A DNA stretch of 64,000 nucleotides from Variovorax paradoxus B4 (GCF_000463015.1 NC_022247.1:806001-870000), one strand, 5' to 3'. Positions 43,560 through 53,919 are shown, counted from the first letter of the stretch. Notes: generated by a model from the letters alone, not told the origin. Program-made: numbers and translations.

Positions 43560-45670
43560 GGCGCCGCCGCGGCCGCGGCCTTGGCGGCCGCGCTGTCCTG
43601 CGCCTTTTGCGCGAACTCGGCGCGCAGCGCCTTGAGTTTCTCGCGCGGGTCTTCCCGGGTGGTGGTCTTGTCCAGGGCCATCTCGGCGATGAAGCGGCTC
43701 GGCACGCAGGGCACCATCTCGCGGCCCTGCTTGCGCTTCTTGGTCCAGCTCACGGCCAGGCTGCGCTGCGCGCGCGTGATGCCCACGTACATGAGGCGGC
43801 GCTCTTCCTGCAGCCGCTGCAGCGTCTCGTCGCTGACCTTCAGCTGCCGGCCGTTGTCGTCTTCGAGCTTGAAGGGCAGTAGGCCCTCGGTCACGCCGAT
43901 CAGCATCACGTGCGGCCATTCGAGGCCCTTGGAGGCATGCAGCGTCGACAGCGTGACCACGTTCTGGTCCTGCTCGCGCTCGCTGATGGTCGACAGCAGC
44001 GAGATGGTCTGCGCCACCTCGAGCAGGCTCTTGCGCTCGGTCTCGATGTTGCTGTCGGCGCCCGAGGCATCGTCGATGGCTCCGCCCGCACGCAGCGACA
44101 TCCAGTCGACGAACTCCATCACGTTGGTCCAGCGCGCGGCCGCGGCCTGTTCGCTGTCCTCGCCGTCGTAGAGATGCTTCTCGTAGTCGATCTCCTTCAG
44201 CCAGTCGAGCATGAAGGTGCGCGAATCCTCGGCGCCCATGGTGCGGCGCGCGCGGTATTCGAGGTCGTTGATGTAGCGGCCGAACTCGTGGATGCCTTCG
44301 AGCGTGCGCTTGGGCATCACGCTCGGCAGCGACGGGCTGAAGAGCGCCTCGAACAGGCTCAGCTTGTACTGGCTGGCGAAGGTGCCCAGGCTCGCGAGCG
44401 TGGTGTGGCCGATGCCGCGCTTGGGCGTGGTGATGGCGCGCAGGAACGCCGGGTCGTCGTCGTTGTTGACCCAGAGGCGGAACCAGCCGCACAGGTCCTT
44501 GATCTCGGCGCGGTCGAAGAAGCTCTGGCCGCCCGACACCTTGTAGGGGATCTGCGCCTTGCGCAATGCCTGCTCGAACACGCGCGCCTGGTGGTTGGCG
44601 CGGTAAAGGATGGCGAAGTCGCGGAACTCCTTGTACTGCTTGCCCTGCGTTCCCTGGGTCATGGCATCGCCCGCGCGCAGGCTGACGATGCGCGCCACCG
44701 CGCGCTCGGCCTCGTGCGCCTCGGAGTCGGCATCGACCACGCGCACCGGCTCGCCTTCGCCGAGCTCGGAGAACAGCGTCTTCGGAAACAGCTTGGGGTT
44801 GGGGCCGATCACGTTGTTGGCCGCGCGCAGGATCGCGCTCGTCGAACGGTAGTTCTGTTCGAGCTTGATGACCTTCAGGGCCGGATAGTCGACCGGCAGC
44901 TTGCGCAGGTTGTCCAGCGTGGCGCCGCGCCAGCCGTAGATCGACTGGTCGTCGTCGCCCACCGCGGTGAAGCGCCCGCGTTCGCCGGCCAGTGCCTTCA
45001 GCACCTCGTATTGCGTGGCGTTGGTGTCCTGGTACTCGTCCACCAGGATGTGGCCCAGCGCGGCCTGCCACTTGGCGCGCACCTCGTCGAAGTCGCGCAG
45101 CAGCTTGAGCGGCATGCCGATGAGGTCGTCGAAGTCGACGCTCTGGTAGGCCGTGAGCCGCTCTTCGTAGCGCGCCATGATGCGCGCGGTGATGCGCTCG
45201 TTGTCGTCCGCGGCGGCCGCCTCGGCCTGCGCGGCGTTCAGGCCCATGTTCTTCCACTTGCTGATGGTCCACTGCCAGATGCGCGCGGTGGCGGTGTCGG
45301 TGGTGCCGCCCGCGTCCTTCAGGATCTTGGTGACGTCGTCGCTGTCGAGGATGCTGAAGGCCGGCTTCAGGCCCAGCACGGCGCCGTCTTCGCGCATCAT
45401 GCGCACGCCCAGCGCGTGAAAGGTGCAGATCACCACATGCTTCGCCTCGCGCCCGATCAGCCCCTTGGCGCGCTCGCGCATTTCGCTGGCGGCCTTGTTG
45501 GTGAAGGTGATGGCCGCAATGCGCTTGGGCTCGAGTCCGGCCTGGATCAGCCGGCCGATCTTGTGCGTGATGACGCGCGTCTTGCCCGAGCCCGCGCCCG
45601 CCAGCACGAGGCAGGGGCCGTGCAGGTAATTGACCGCTTCTTGCTGCGCGAGATTGAGACCGGAAGACAT
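43556..45670 (-). CDS. rep: UvrD/Rep-type ATP-dependent DNA helicase
   Basis: A 3'-5' superfamily 1 DNA helicase of 704 residues. Motifs in order: Q-motif LNLAQQEAV, Walker A GAGSGKTRVI, TFTNKAASEM, DEYQDTN (Walker B), GDDDQSIYGWRGA, EQNYRS, TLHASKGLEW and YVGITRAQRSL. Length and motif spelling favour Rep over UvrD. The last ~40 residues are Lys/Ala-rich. The ATG at 45670 lies 120 bases from the divergent AEC transporter gene. First gene of the rep-lipoprotein-pldA-nadE series. Confidence 0.94.
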   Translation of the reverse strand: MSSGLNLAQQEAVNYLHGPCLVLAGAGSGKTRVITHKIGRLIQAGLEPKRIAAITFTNKAASEMRERAKGLIGREAKHVVICTFHALGVRMMREDGAVLGLKPAFSILDSDDVTKILKDAGGTTDTATARIWQWTISKWKNMGLNAAQAEAAAADDNERITARIMARYEERLTAYQSVDFDDLIGMPLKLLRDFDEVRAKWQAALGHILVDEYQDTNATQYEVLKALAGERGRFTAVGDDDQSIYGWRGATLDNLRKLPVDYPALKVIKLEQNYRSTSAILRAANNVIGPNPKLFPKTLFSELGEGEPVRVVDADSEAHEAERAVARIVSLRAGDAMTQGTQGKQYKEFRDFAILYRANHQARVFEQALRKAQIPYKVSGGQSFFDRAEIKDLCGWFRLWVNNDDDPAFLRAITTPKRGIGHTTLASLGTFASQYKLSLFEALFSPSLPSVMPKRTLEGIHEFGRYINDLEYRARRTMGAEDSRTFMLDWLKEIDYEKHLYDGEDSEQAAAARWTNVMEFVDWMSLRAGGAIDDASGADSNIETERKSLLEVAQTISLLSTISEREQDQNVVTLSTLHASKGLEWPHVMLIGVTEGLLPFKLEDDNGRQLKVSDETLQRLQEERRLMYVGITRAQRSLAVSWTKKRKQGREMVPCVPSRFIAEMALDKTTTREDPREKLKALRAEFAQKAQDSAAAKAAAAAAP

Positions 45671-45790
45671 GGGGAGTGGGAACGGAAAGCCGCGGAGGAA
45701 CGGCAGGCGCAAAGCGCGCAATGATACGGGGCGCAGCTTTCCGGAGATGCCGCGGGAGTTCACGATGCGAGACGCAACGACAATGGGGCC

Positions 45791-46813
45791 GTGCTGCCCG
45801 TATTTCTCGTAACCTTTCCTTTCTTCGTCTTGATCGCGGCCGGCTATGGCGCCGCGCGCGCCCGCGTCCTGCCGCTCGATGCGATTCCCGGCCTCAATAC
45901 CTTCGTGCTGTATTTCGCATTGCCTTGCATGTTGTTGCGATTTGGCGCCGGTACGCCGATCGGCCAGCTGCTCGATGGCAGCGTGGCGCTGGTCTGGGGC
46001 TTGAGCGCGCTGGCCGTGGTGGCGGGCGTGGTCGTCTTCACCCGCAACGAGCGCATCGGCTGGAACGACGGTGCCTTCGGCGCGCTGGTGGCGGCCTTCC
46101 CGAACACCGGCTTCATGGGCGTGCCGCTGCTGGTGGCGCTGCTGGGCGCGCAGGCCGCCGGGCCGATGATCATCACCATCGCCTTCGACCTGGTCGTGAC
46201 CTCGTCGCTGTGCATTGCGCTGTCGCGCCTCGACGGCGTCGGCGGCGGTGCCGCGCATCATGGGCCGCGGCAGGCGGCGCGCCAGGCGCTGCGCGGCGTG
46301 CTGGTCAATCCGATGCCGTGGTCGATCCTGCTGGGCGTGCTGCTGTCGGCGGCCCGCTGGCGCCTGCCGGGGCCGGTGGAGCGCACCATCGCCATGCTGG
46401 CCGATGCGGCTTCGCCGGTGGCGCTCTTCACCATCGGCGCGGTGCTGGCGCGTTCGGCGCTGCTCGCGCGCGAGCACGGCGCCAGTGCCGCGGTGGCAGC
46501 CGCCATGGGCACGAAGTCGGCGGTGCCGCCCAAGGCCCCGCTGGCCGATGTGCTGCCGGTGGTGGCCGTCAAGCTGCTGGTGCATCCGGTGCTGGTCTGG
46601 GCGCTGGGGCAGGGCGCCATCGCCCTCGGCCTGCCGCTCTCATCTTCGGCATTGATGGTGATCGTGCTGGTGGCGGCGCTGCCGAGCGCCAGCAACGTTT
46701 CGATGCTGGCCGAGCGCTTCGGTGCCGACAACGGCCGCATCGCACGCATCATCCTGTGGACGACGGTGGCGACTTTCTTCAGCTTTCCGTTCGCGGTCGG
46801 GGTGCTGCGCTGA
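45791..46813 (+). CDS. AEC-family transporter
   Basis: An inner-membrane carrier of the auxin-efflux/malonate family, 340 residues with about ten hydrophobic segments. Family patterns: an N-terminal helix PVFLVTFPFFVLIAAGYGAA, FVLYFALPCMLLRF, AAFPNTGFMGVPL and a C-terminal VAALPSASNVSMLAERFGAD. The middle loop (~150-170) is His/Arg-rich. The start is GTG. Substrate unknown (malonate or another carboxylate in relatives). The stop is 6 bases from the convergent gene at 46820. Confidence 0.9.
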   Translation: MLPVFLVTFPFFVLIAAGYGAARARVLPLDAIPGLNTFVLYFALPCMLLRFGAGTPIGQLLDGSVALVWGLSALAVVAGVVVFTRNERIGWNDGAFGALVAAFPNTGFMGVPLLVALLGAQAAGPMIITIAFDLVVTSSLCIALSRLDGVGGGAAHHGPRQAARQALRGVLVNPMPWSILLGVLLSAARWRLPGPVERTIAMLADAASPVALFTIGAVLARSALLAREHGASAAVAAAMGTKSAVPPKAPLADVLPVVAVKLLVHPVLVWALGQGAIALGLPLSSSALMVIVLVAALPSASNVSMLAERFGADNGRIARIILWTTVATFFSFPFAVGVLR

Positions 46814-46819
46814 GCGGCA

Positions 46820-47476
46820 TCAGGGCGTCAGCACGCCGAGCTTGAACGGATCGGCGTCGGGCAGGCGCTCGCATTTGGAGAAGTCGCGACCCTGGGAGCC
46901 GTCGCAATAGAACGCGTTGTAGATGCGGCCGAAGAGCGTCGGGCTGGCCGTGAAGAGCACGCCGTGCTCGGGCTGCCAGTTGTCTCTGGCCGTTCCAGAG
47001 GGGCGGGTTTCCGTGGCCCGGATGGGCGCGGCCGCCGCGATGGGCGTGAATTCCGCCAGCGTCTTGTGGGCTTCCTCGCCGCGCCAGCGCACCGCCAGCT
47101 CGGCCGCCGTGGGCCTTGCCGCCACCGGCAGCAGCACGCCGTTCACCTGCAGGCCGTAGCCGAAGCGATGTGCCTTGCCGGCCAGGAAGGCATAGGCGCA
47201 GGCGGCCATGCACTGGCCGCGGATCTCGGTATCCACGCCGCTGGCGCGGATGGCGTTGGCGTAGGCGCCCGCCGCTTCGGCGGTGCCGCCGAACGAGTCC
47301 TCGAACACCACGGTGCGCACGGTGCCCTTGCCCAGGTGATCGGTGAAGGTCTTGATTGCGCTGCCGTCGAGCATGCCCGACACCAGGAGCCGGCTGCCCT
47401 GCAGGTCGAGTTCGGCCGCCGGGCATGCGAGGCATGCGAACAGGAGAGCCGAAACCAGAGATGAAGGCAGTTTCAC
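46820..47476 (-). CDS. Periplasmic ClpP/crotonase-fold protein (COG3904-like)
   Basis: A 218-residue exported protein. The signal peptide ends near CLACPAAE. The core VVFEDSFGGTAEAAGAYANAI and GQCMAACAYAFLAG matches predicted periplasmic proteins with a ClpP-like fold. In ClpP the second motif carries the catalytic Ser; here Cys/Ala occupy it, so protease activity is doubtful. The C-terminal ~60 residues contain further cysteines (YCDGSQGRDFSKCER). Function unknown. Single gene with 220 bases upstream before the divergent small gene. Confidence 0.75.
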   Translation of the reverse strand: MKLPSSLVSALLFACLACPAAELDLQGSRLLVSGMLDGSAIKTFTDHLGKGTVRTVVFEDSFGGTAEAAGAYANAIRASGVDTEIRGQCMAACAYAFLAGKAHRFGYGLQVNGVLLPVAARPTAAELAVRWRGEEAHKTLAEFTPIAAAAPIRATETRPSGTARDNWQPEHGVLFTASPTLFGRIYNAFYCDGSQGRDFSKCERLPDADPFKLGVLTP

Positions 47477-47708
47477 GACAGACGACCCCGCGGACCAGCG
47501 TGCTTGCTTGATGTGCGAGGCCGGAACGGGCCTCGCACAGCGACAGCTTGCGCAGCGTGCGGGGGTGTAGTCAACGGTTTTTTTGCAATATTTCCGCTGC
47601 GGCGTAACGGCCGTAAGGCATAGCTACTGCTATCACTTCAGATGAATACTTGAGTTTGCACAAGGCCTGATAGAGTGTTTGCGAATCAAAGTATGAATGG
47701 GCAGCACG

Positions 47709-47918
47709 ATGGCAATACTTATTCGTATCCTGCTGTGGCTGGTCTGGGTTGCCGGCGTGAGCTGGTTCTGGCATGCCGGCATGCTGGGCACCGGCACCTC
47801 GCTCGCGCTGGGCGCCCTGAGCCTGGTGGTGTTCGCCTGGCCCGCAAGCAGCGCGCGGCGCCGCAGCACCGAGTTGCGCTACGTCGACGTCGGCAAGGAG
47901 CCCGCGGGCCTGCACTGA
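47709..47918 (+). CDS. Small two-helix membrane protein
   Basis: A 69-residue protein with two hydrophobic helices (ILIRILLWLVWVAGVSWFW and a second GTSLALGALSLVVFAWP), then a basic tail. No known family. ATG 47709 is chosen; an ATG at 47697 would add four residues. It ends 36 bases from the convergent priA stop. Codon use matches its neighbours, which supports a real gene. Confidence 0.6.
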   Translation: MAILIRILLWLVWVAGVSWFWHAGMLGTGTSLALGALSLVVFAWPASSARRRSTELRYVDVGKEPAGLH

Positions 47919-47954
47919 CCGCCGCAAGCGCATGGCCCCGGGGCAAGGCCGCCC

Positions 47955-50132
47955 CTAGATGCTGTGCGGATCGACATCGACCAGCCAGCGGATCACGCCC
48001 TTGCCTTCGGGCGTGCGCCGCAGCGCATGCAGCAGCGGCTGCCACTGCGCCAGCAGGCGCTGCAATGCGGCGCGCGAAGGGCTTTCGATCAGCATCTGCG
48101 CTCTTTCCACGTTGGCGACGCGCTGGATCGCGAGCGGCACCGCGGGGTAGCGCACCACGCGCTCGGCGCCTGCCAGCGCATCGGCGGCCGTGCTCGCCGC
48201 GTTCAGAAAGGCCTGCGCGGCCTCCTGCGTGCGTGCATCGGCGCGCAGCAGCGCCTGGAAAGCAAAGGGCGGCATGCCGGCGGCGGCGCGTTCCTCGAGC
48301 TGCTGCCGGGCGAAGGCCGTGTAGTCGTGCTTTCGCAGGGCAGAAAAAAGCGGGTGCTGCGCATGGTGCGTCTGGATCCACATCTCGGCCGTGGCGCCCT
48401 GCGCCGCAAGGTAGGCCGCGTCGCGGCCCGCGCGGCCGGCCGATTGCATCAGCAGGCTGAACAGGCGCTCGGGCGCGCGGAAGTCGCTGGAGAACAGCGC
48501 GCCGTCCGGGTTCACTGCCGCCACCAGCGTGATGCGCCGGAAGTCGTGTCCCTTGGCGATCATCTGCGTGCCCACCAGCACGTCGACTTCGCCTGAATGC
48601 ACGGCCGCGAGCTGCGATTCGAGTGCGCCCTGCTTTTTGGTGCTGTCGGCGTCGATGCGCGCGATGCGTACCGCGCTGCCGTCGGGCCGGGTCACGGCCG
48701 CGAACAGTTCCGCAAGATGCTCCTCGAGGCGTTCGGTGCCGCGGCCCACGGGTGCGATGTCGGGGTTGCCGCAGGACGGGCAGGCGCGCGGCACGCGCTC
48801 GGTAAAACCGCAGTGGTGGCAGCGCAGCGTGCGGTCGATCTTGTGGAACACGCGGTAGGCGCTGCAATGCGGGCATTCGCTTTTCCAGCCGCAGTCGGCG
48901 CAGGCCAGCACCGGCGCATAGCCGCGGCGGTTCAGGAACACCATGCTCTGCTCGCCGCGCGCGATGCGCTGGCCGATGGCGTCGAGCAGCGCGCCCGAGA
49001 GCACGGTCTTGGGCGGCTGCAGGTTCATGTCGACCAGCCGCACCGTGGGCAGTTCGCCGGCGCCGATGCGCGAAGGCATGGCCAGCCGCACGTAGCGTCC
49101 GCCCGGGTCTTCGCCCTCGGCGGGGCGGCTCTGGTGCCAGCTTTCGAGCGAGGGCGTGGCCGAGCCGAGGATGACTTTCGCGCCCTCGCGCTGGCCCCGC
49201 CAGACGGCGAGGTCGCGCGCCGAATACCGCGCGCCTTCCTGCTGCTTGTAGCTGGGGTCGTGTTCCTCGTCGACCACGACGAGCTTCAGGCCCGGCATCG
49301 ACGCGAACACCGCCATGCGCGTGCCCAGCACGATGCGCGCGGCGCCGCTGTGCGCCGCGAGCCAGCTTGCGAGCCGTTGCGGGTTGGTCATGCCGCTGTG
49401 CAGCGACACCACCGCATCGTCGCCGAAGCGCGCCTTGAAGCGGGCTTCGAGCTGCGGCGTCAGGTTGATCTCGGGCACCATCACCAGCGCCTGCGCGCCG
49501 GCGTCGCCCGCGAGCAGGTCGGCCACGCAGCGCAGGTAGACCTCGGTCTTGCCGCTGCCGGTGCTCCCGACCAGCAGGAAGGTGCCGGCCTCAGACTCGA
49601 TGCGGGCCAGCGCGGCGGTCTGCTCCGCGCTCAGGGCGACCGGGTGGGCGGCTTCGGCCGTTTCGGCCACGGGCCCGGTCGTCGTCTTGCGCTTGAGCCG
49701 GCGCGCCAGCTGCGTTCCGCTCAGGTCGCGCAGCTGCGGCGGCAGCGCGGCCAAGGCGATCTCGCCGATCGAGCGCTGGTAGTAGCGCGCGGCAAAGGCC
49801 ACGAGGTCGCGCCAGGCGTCGCCGAGCGGGGCCAGCGCGTCCAGCGCGGCGCCCACGGGCTTCAGGGCCATGTCGGGCTCGGCGTCGTCCAGCGGGCTCG
49901 GCTCGTTCCACACCACGCCCAGCACCTCGCGCCGGCCCAGCGGCACCCGCACCAGCGTGCCGGGCACCAGAGGGGCGGGGCTGGCGTAGCTCAGCAGGTC
50001 GCCGAGCGCGGCATGGGCTGGCGTCTGCACCGCGATGTCGAGCCGCCAGGCCATCGCCGGCGGCATGCTCGCCGGTGCTGCTGCTGTTTCGGGGACTGGG
50101 CTGACGGTGGAAATGGGCGTCCTTGTTGGCAA
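47955..50132 (-). CDS. priA: Primosomal replication-restart helicase PriA
   Basis: Reloads the replicative helicase at stalled forks. Up to 725 residues. The N-terminal fork-binding domain (LSYASPAPLVPGTLVRVPLGRR) is followed by Walker A GSTGSGKTEVYLR and the DEEH box. The eight zinc cysteines form four pairs: CADC, CPHC, CHHC, CPSC. GTQMIAKGHDF and QSAGRAGRD complete the helicase core. The TTG at 50132 gives a Pro/Ala-rich leader; ATGs at 50066 or 50054 are good alternatives. It is downstream of hemE, separated by a 373-base gap. Confidence 0.96.
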   Translation of the reverse strand: MPTRTPISTVSPVPETAAAPASMPPAMAWRLDIAVQTPAHAALGDLLSYASPAPLVPGTLVRVPLGRREVLGVVWNEPSPLDDAEPDMALKPVGAALDALAPLGDAWRDLVAFAARYYQRSIGEIALAALPPQLRDLSGTQLARRLKRKTTTGPVAETAEAAHPVALSAEQTAALARIESEAGTFLLVGSTGSGKTEVYLRCVADLLAGDAGAQALVMVPEINLTPQLEARFKARFGDDAVVSLHSGMTNPQRLASWLAAHSGAARIVLGTRMAVFASMPGLKLVVVDEEHDPSYKQQEGARYSARDLAVWRGQREGAKVILGSATPSLESWHQSRPAEGEDPGGRYVRLAMPSRIGAGELPTVRLVDMNLQPPKTVLSGALLDAIGQRIARGEQSMVFLNRRGYAPVLACADCGWKSECPHCSAYRVFHKIDRTLRCHHCGFTERVPRACPSCGNPDIAPVGRGTERLEEHLAELFAAVTRPDGSAVRIARIDADSTKKQGALESQLAAVHSGEVDVLVGTQMIAKGHDFRRITLVAAVNPDGALFSSDFRAPERLFSLLMQSAGRAGRDAAYLAAQGATAEMWIQTHHAQHPLFSALRKHDYTAFARQQLEERAAAGMPPFAFQALLRADARTQEAAQAFLNAASTAADALAGAERVVRYPAVPLAIQRVANVERAQMLIESPSRAALQRLLAQWQPLLHALRRTPEGKGVIRWLVDVDPHSI

Positions 50133-50505
50133 GGTTTGTTAATGCGACTTTGAACAAGATCGCTTAAGTCGTTGATTTTCCAGTGCTTTGGGAACCATCC
50201 AGAGTTTCTGTGGATAACTTTGTTGACAACCGGGCTCGACACGTCGGCGAGCCTTGAAAATCAAGCCTCTGGCTGGATTGCCCTCAAAAAAAGCAAAGTT
50301 CAATTTCTATATAAATCAACAACTTAGCTTCGCTATTGGTTTAGGAGCAAAGAGGGGAGCACTTCAGATAATCTTGCGCAGTGCAACACGTGTTTTGTGC
50401 ATAAGTCGGAGTTCCTACACCGTTTTTGTGCTTGACAAACGGCTGCAAATCGATTTTTGGGGGCCAGGAACGCCTCGCTGGCGTTCGCCGCCCCGTTAAC
50501 CGTTT
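50133..50505. other. AT-richer hemE-priA gap with two DnaA-box sequences
   Basis: No gene is supported in these 373 bases, which are strikingly AT-rich for this genome. TGTGGATAA (50209-50217) and TGTGCATAA (50396-50404) both match the DnaA box TTATNCACA on the minus strand. The middle (50284-50345) has A runs and ATATAAAT. A hairpin GAACGCC-TCGCT-GGCGTTC (50468-50486), followed on the minus strand by CCCCCAAAAA, is a weak candidate for the hemE end. The priA promoter must also be here. Confidence 0.6.
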
Positions 50506-51618
50506 TTAACTTTTGCGCAGGGCGCGCGATTGTGCATGCACGGCCTGCACCAGCGCCGCCACATGGTCCGGCGGCGTGAACTGGCTGATGCCGTGGCCCA
50601 GATTGAAGATGTGGGTCGGGCCCTTGGCATCGGCATCGGCATGCGGCTTGCCGAAGGCCCGCAGCACCTTCGCCACCTCGGCCTCGATCTGCGCGGGCGG
50701 TGCGAACAGCACGTTGGGGTCGATGTTGCCCTGCAAGGCCTTGGCCTTGCCGTCGGTGCCTTCGCCGACCAGCCGGCGCGCGGCCGAGAGGTTCACGGTC
50801 CAGTCGACGCCGAGCACTTCGCAGTCGAGTTCGCGCATGGCTTCGAGCCACAGGCCACCGCCCTTGGTGAAGACGATGCGCGGCACGGGCTGGCCATCGG
50901 CGCCGTTGCGCTTGAGGCCGGCCAGCACGCGCGCCGTGTAGGCGAGGCTGAATTCCTGGAACGCGCCGTCGGCCAGCACGCCGCCCCAGCTGTCGAACAC
51001 CATCACGGCCTGCGCGCCGGCGTCGATCTGCGCATTGAGGTAGGTGGCCACCGAATCGGCGTTGACCGCGAGCAGGCGGTGCATCAGGTCGGGGCGGCTG
51101 TAGAGCATGCTCTTCACGAGCCGGTAGTCACTGGAGCCCGCGCCTTCCACCATGTAGCAGGCCAGCGTCCAGGGGCTGCCCGAAAAACCGATCAGCGGCA
51201 CGCGGCCGGCCAGCGCCTTGCGGATCGACGCCACGGCATCGAACACATAGCGCAGCCTGGCCATGTCGGGTACCTCGAGCGCCGCAACGGCCGCTTCGTC
51301 GCGCACCGGGTGCGCGAAGCGCGGGCCTTCGCCGGCCTCGAACGACAGGCCCAGCCCCATGGCGTCGGGCACGGTGAGGATGTCGGAGAACAGGATGGCC
51401 GCGTCCAGCGGATAGCGCGCGAGCGGCTGCAGCGTGACTTCGGTGGCGTAGTCGACGTTGGTGGCCAGCCCCATGAAGCTGCCGGCCTTGGCGCGGGTGG
51501 CCACGTACTCGGGCAGGTAGCGTCCGGCCTGGCGCATGAGCCAGACGGGCGTGTGGTCTGTGGCCTGGCGCCAGCAGGCCCGCAGGAAAGTGTCGTTTTG
51601 CAAGGGGGCGAAAGGCAT
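50506..51618 (-). CDS. hemE: Uroporphyrinogen decarboxylase
   Basis: Decarboxylates uroporphyrinogen III to coproporphyrinogen III in heme synthesis; cytoplasmic, no cofactor. The 370 residues start MPFAPLQND. The signature [15 protein letters not shown] holds the substrate-binding Arg residues, [15 protein letters not shown] the catalytic Asp, and [16 protein letters not shown] follows. FNLGHGI near the C-terminus is also conserved. ATG 51618 is preferred to one 15 codons earlier. 51 bases after the MHS transporter gene, same strand. Confidence 0.97.
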   Translation of the reverse strand: MPFAPLQNDTFLRACWRQATDHTPVWLMRQAGRYLPEYVATRAKAGSFMGLATNVDYATEVTLQPLARYPLDAAILFSDILTVPDAMGLGLSFEAGEGPRFAHPVRDEAAVAALEVPDMARLRYVFDAVASIRKALAGRVPLIGFSGSPWTLACYMVEGAGSSDYRLVKSMLYSRPDLMHRLLAVNADSVATYLNAQIDAGAQAVMVFDSWGGVLADGAFQEFSLAYTARVLAGLKRNGADGQPVPRIVFTKGGGLWLEAMRELDCEVLGVDWTVNLSAARRLVGEGTDGKAKALQGNIDPNVLFAPPAQIEAEVAKVLRAFGKPHADADAKGPTHIFNLGHGISQFTPPDHVAALVQAVHAQSRALRKS

Positions 51619-51669
51619 TCCCCGATTGTCGCAGGGCCCCGCGCCGGCGCTAGAGCCTGCCAACAGGGC

Positions 51670-53034
51670 CTAAACCAACGGCACGCGCCGCGCATCCGCC
51701 GGGTTCACGTTGCGCTGGTAAAGCATCAGCGTCGCCACCAGCCCGCAGATGGCGGCGGCCGTCATCCACAGGCCCGGCGCGCCCTTGTCGCCGGTCATCT
51801 CGATCAGCCCGGTGGCGATGGCCGGCGTGAAGCCGCCGAACAGCGCCGTCGCGAGGCTGTACGCGAGCGAGAAGCCCGCGGTGCGCACATTGACCGGCAT
51901 CACCTCGGTCAGCGCCACCACCATCGCGCCGTTGTAGCTCGCGTAGAGGAACGACAGCCAGAGCTCGACCTCCAGCATGCGCGCGAAGCTCGGCGCGCCG
52001 ACCAGCCACTTGAGCGACGGGTACGCGGTCAGGATGGTCAGCACCGTGAACAGGACCAGCAGCGGCTTGCGCCCCACGCGGTCCGACAGCGCGCCCATGA
52101 TCGGCAGCCAGATGAAGTTCGAGATGGCCACGCACAGCGTGACGACCAGCGCGTCGGTGGTGCTCAGGTGCAGCACCGATTTGCCGAAGGTGGGCGTGTA
52201 GACCGTGATCAGGTAGAACGACACGGTCGTCATCGACACCAGCATCATCCCCGCGAGCACGAGGCCCCAGTTGGCGACCATCGACTGGAAGATCTCGCGC
52301 GCGTCGGGGCGGTGCTTGCGCGCCATGAACTCCTCGGTCTCCTGCAGCGAGCGGCGGATGACGAACAGCACCGGCACGATCAGGCAGCCGACGAAGAACG
52401 GAATGCGCCAGTAGAAGTCGCCGATCTCCTGCGAGGTGAAGGTCACGTTGAGCCAGTAGCCGAGCGCCGCTGCCACCACGATGGCCACCTGCTGGCTGGC
52501 CGACTGCCAGCTCACGTAGAAGCCCTTGCGGCCCGGCGTGGCCATTTCCGACAGGTAGACCGAGACGCCGCCCAGCTCCACGCCGGCCGAGAAGCCCTGC
52601 AGCAGCCGGCCGATCAGCACCAGCAGCGGCGCCGCGAGGCCGATGGTGGCGTAGGCCGGCACGCAGGCGATCAGCAGCGTGCCGAGTGCCATCAGCGCGA
52701 GCGTGACGATCAGCCCCTGGCGGCGGCCCACGCGGTCGACGTAGGCGCCCAGGAAGATCGCGCCCAGCGGCCGCATCAGGAAACCCGCGCCGAAGGTCAT
52801 GAAGGTCAGCATCAGCGAGGCAAATTCGTTGCCCGACGGAAAGAAGGCCTTCGAGATCTGCGTGGCGTAGAAGCCGAACAGGAAGAAGTCGAACATCTCC
52901 ATGAAATTGCCGCCGGTCACGCGCAGCACGGTGGCGAATTTCGAGGAAGAGGCGGCGGAAGCGGAGGAAGCAGAAGTGCCTGAAGCGGCGCGGGCGGCCG
53001 TGCCCGGTTGCGCGGCGGATTGCGCAGGATTCAT
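51670..53034 (-). CDS. MHS-family proton symporter (citrate/tricarballylate type)
   Basis: A 12-helix major facilitator protein of 454 residues. After a Ser/Ala-rich N-terminus come [19 protein letters not shown] (typical of the CitA/TcuC group), [20 protein letters not shown] (the MFS loop 2-3 motif), [16 protein letters not shown] and a second loop motif [12 protein letters not shown]. It probably takes up a tricarboxylate or dicarboxylate with protons. It could be called tcuC-like; the exact substrate is not decided by sequence. Confidence 0.9.
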   Translation of the reverse strand: MNPAQSAAQPGTAARAASGTSASSASAASSSKFATVLRVTGGNFMEMFDFFLFGFYATQISKAFFPSGNEFASLMLTFMTFGAGFLMRPLGAIFLGAYVDRVGRRQGLIVTLALMALGTLLIACVPAYATIGLAAPLLVLIGRLLQGFSAGVELGGVSVYLSEMATPGRKGFYVSWQSASQQVAIVVAAALGYWLNVTFTSQEIGDFYWRIPFFVGCLIVPVLFVIRRSLQETEEFMARKHRPDAREIFQSMVANWGLVLAGMMLVSMTTVSFYLITVYTPTFGKSVLHLSTTDALVVTLCVAISNFIWLPIMGALSDRVGRKPLLVLFTVLTILTAYPSLKWLVGAPSFARMLEVELWLSFLYASYNGAMVVALTEVMPVNVRTAGFSLAYSLATALFGGFTPAIATGLIEMTGDKGAPGLWMTAAAICGLVATLMLYQRNVNPADARRVPLV

Positions 53035-53134
53035 CTCGTTGTCCCCTTGAGCGATGTCGTTCGCCCGAGGGTAGGCCGGGGTTCCCGACCGCTGCCTGAC
53101 CGCGCGAGTCAGGTACCTGTCATTGCCGGCTTCG

Positions 53135-53827
53135 TCAGCTCTTGTACTTCACCGAGCAGCCGTAGGGCCGCGTCGAGGCCGTCGAGATCGGCTTGCCGCC
53201 GAAGGCTTCGCCCAGCGCCTGGTTCACGTAGTTGGTCGCGGTCTTGATGTCGTCCGGACGGGCCGAGGCGATGCTGTCGATGCCGCCGGCATACACCAGC
53301 ATGCCCTTGGGGTCGATGATGAAGATGTGCGGCGTGGTGCGTGCGCCGTAGGCCTGGCCGATCACGCCGTCTTCGTCCATCAGCACCGCGGTGGGCGCGG
53401 CTTTTTGCGACTTCATCCAGGCGTCGAGCGCGGCGGGCTGCAGGTAGTCGCTGGCCGCGCGTTCGGTGGAGTTGACCGACAGCCAGACCACGCCCTGGGC
53501 CGTGGCGGCCTTCTGCGTGGCGGGCATGTTGCCGCTGTCGTAGTGCTTGCGCACGAAGGGGCAGCCCGGGTTGGTCCACTCGAGCACCACGAACTTGCCG
53601 GCAAAGTCGGACAGCTTGTGCTTGGCGCCGCTGGTGTCCACCGCAACGAAGTCGGGCGCCTGCTGGCCCACGGCGGGCGCGGCGAAGGCATTGTTGCCCA
53701 TCAGGAAGGTGGCGCCCAGCGCCACGGCGGCAGCCACCACGGCGCGGCGCGAGGCGCGGCTGAGGGCGGCGCGGGCATGGCGCGCGGCGCGAATGGAACG
53801 CGAGTCGGACGATGGCGAAAGTGACAT
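53135..53827 (-). CDS. Exported redoxin (AhpC/TSA thioredoxin-fold protein)
   Basis: A 230-residue thioredoxin-fold protein. A long basic leader ([20 protein letters not shown]) and hydrophobic segment, cut near NAFAAP, sends it to the periplasm. The active region is [13 protein letters not shown] with a single Cys in the usual peroxiredoxin place and no CxxC partner. [12 protein letters not shown] is typical. A Cys near the end (YGCSVKYKS) could be a resolving residue. It lies downstream of dsbD on the same strand by 92 bases, which suggests a shared thiol-redox task. Confidence 0.88.
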   Translation of the reverse strand: MSLSPSSDSRSIRAARHARAALSRASRRAVVAAAVALGATFLMGNNAFAAPAVGQQAPDFVAVDTSGAKHKLSDFAGKFVVLEWTNPGCPFVRKHYDSGNMPATQKAATAQGVVWLSVNSTERAASDYLQPAALDAWMKSQKAAPTAVLMDEDGVIGQAYGARTTPHIFIIDPKGMLVYAGGIDSIASARPDDIKTATNYVNQALGEAFGGKPISTASTRPYGCSVKYKS

Positions 53828-53919
53828 GGCCAGCTTGAACTCCAAAAGAAAATCGAACAACGGCGACAGCTTAGGGCGCTTTGCTCATGTGCATGTGACA
53901 ACCCATGTCGCGCTGGGGG

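Noticed and set aside
43906..45724. Plus-strand 604-codon frame opposite the rep helicase
   Set aside because: Antisense shadow of rep: Val/Leu/His-rich, no start signal, no domain.
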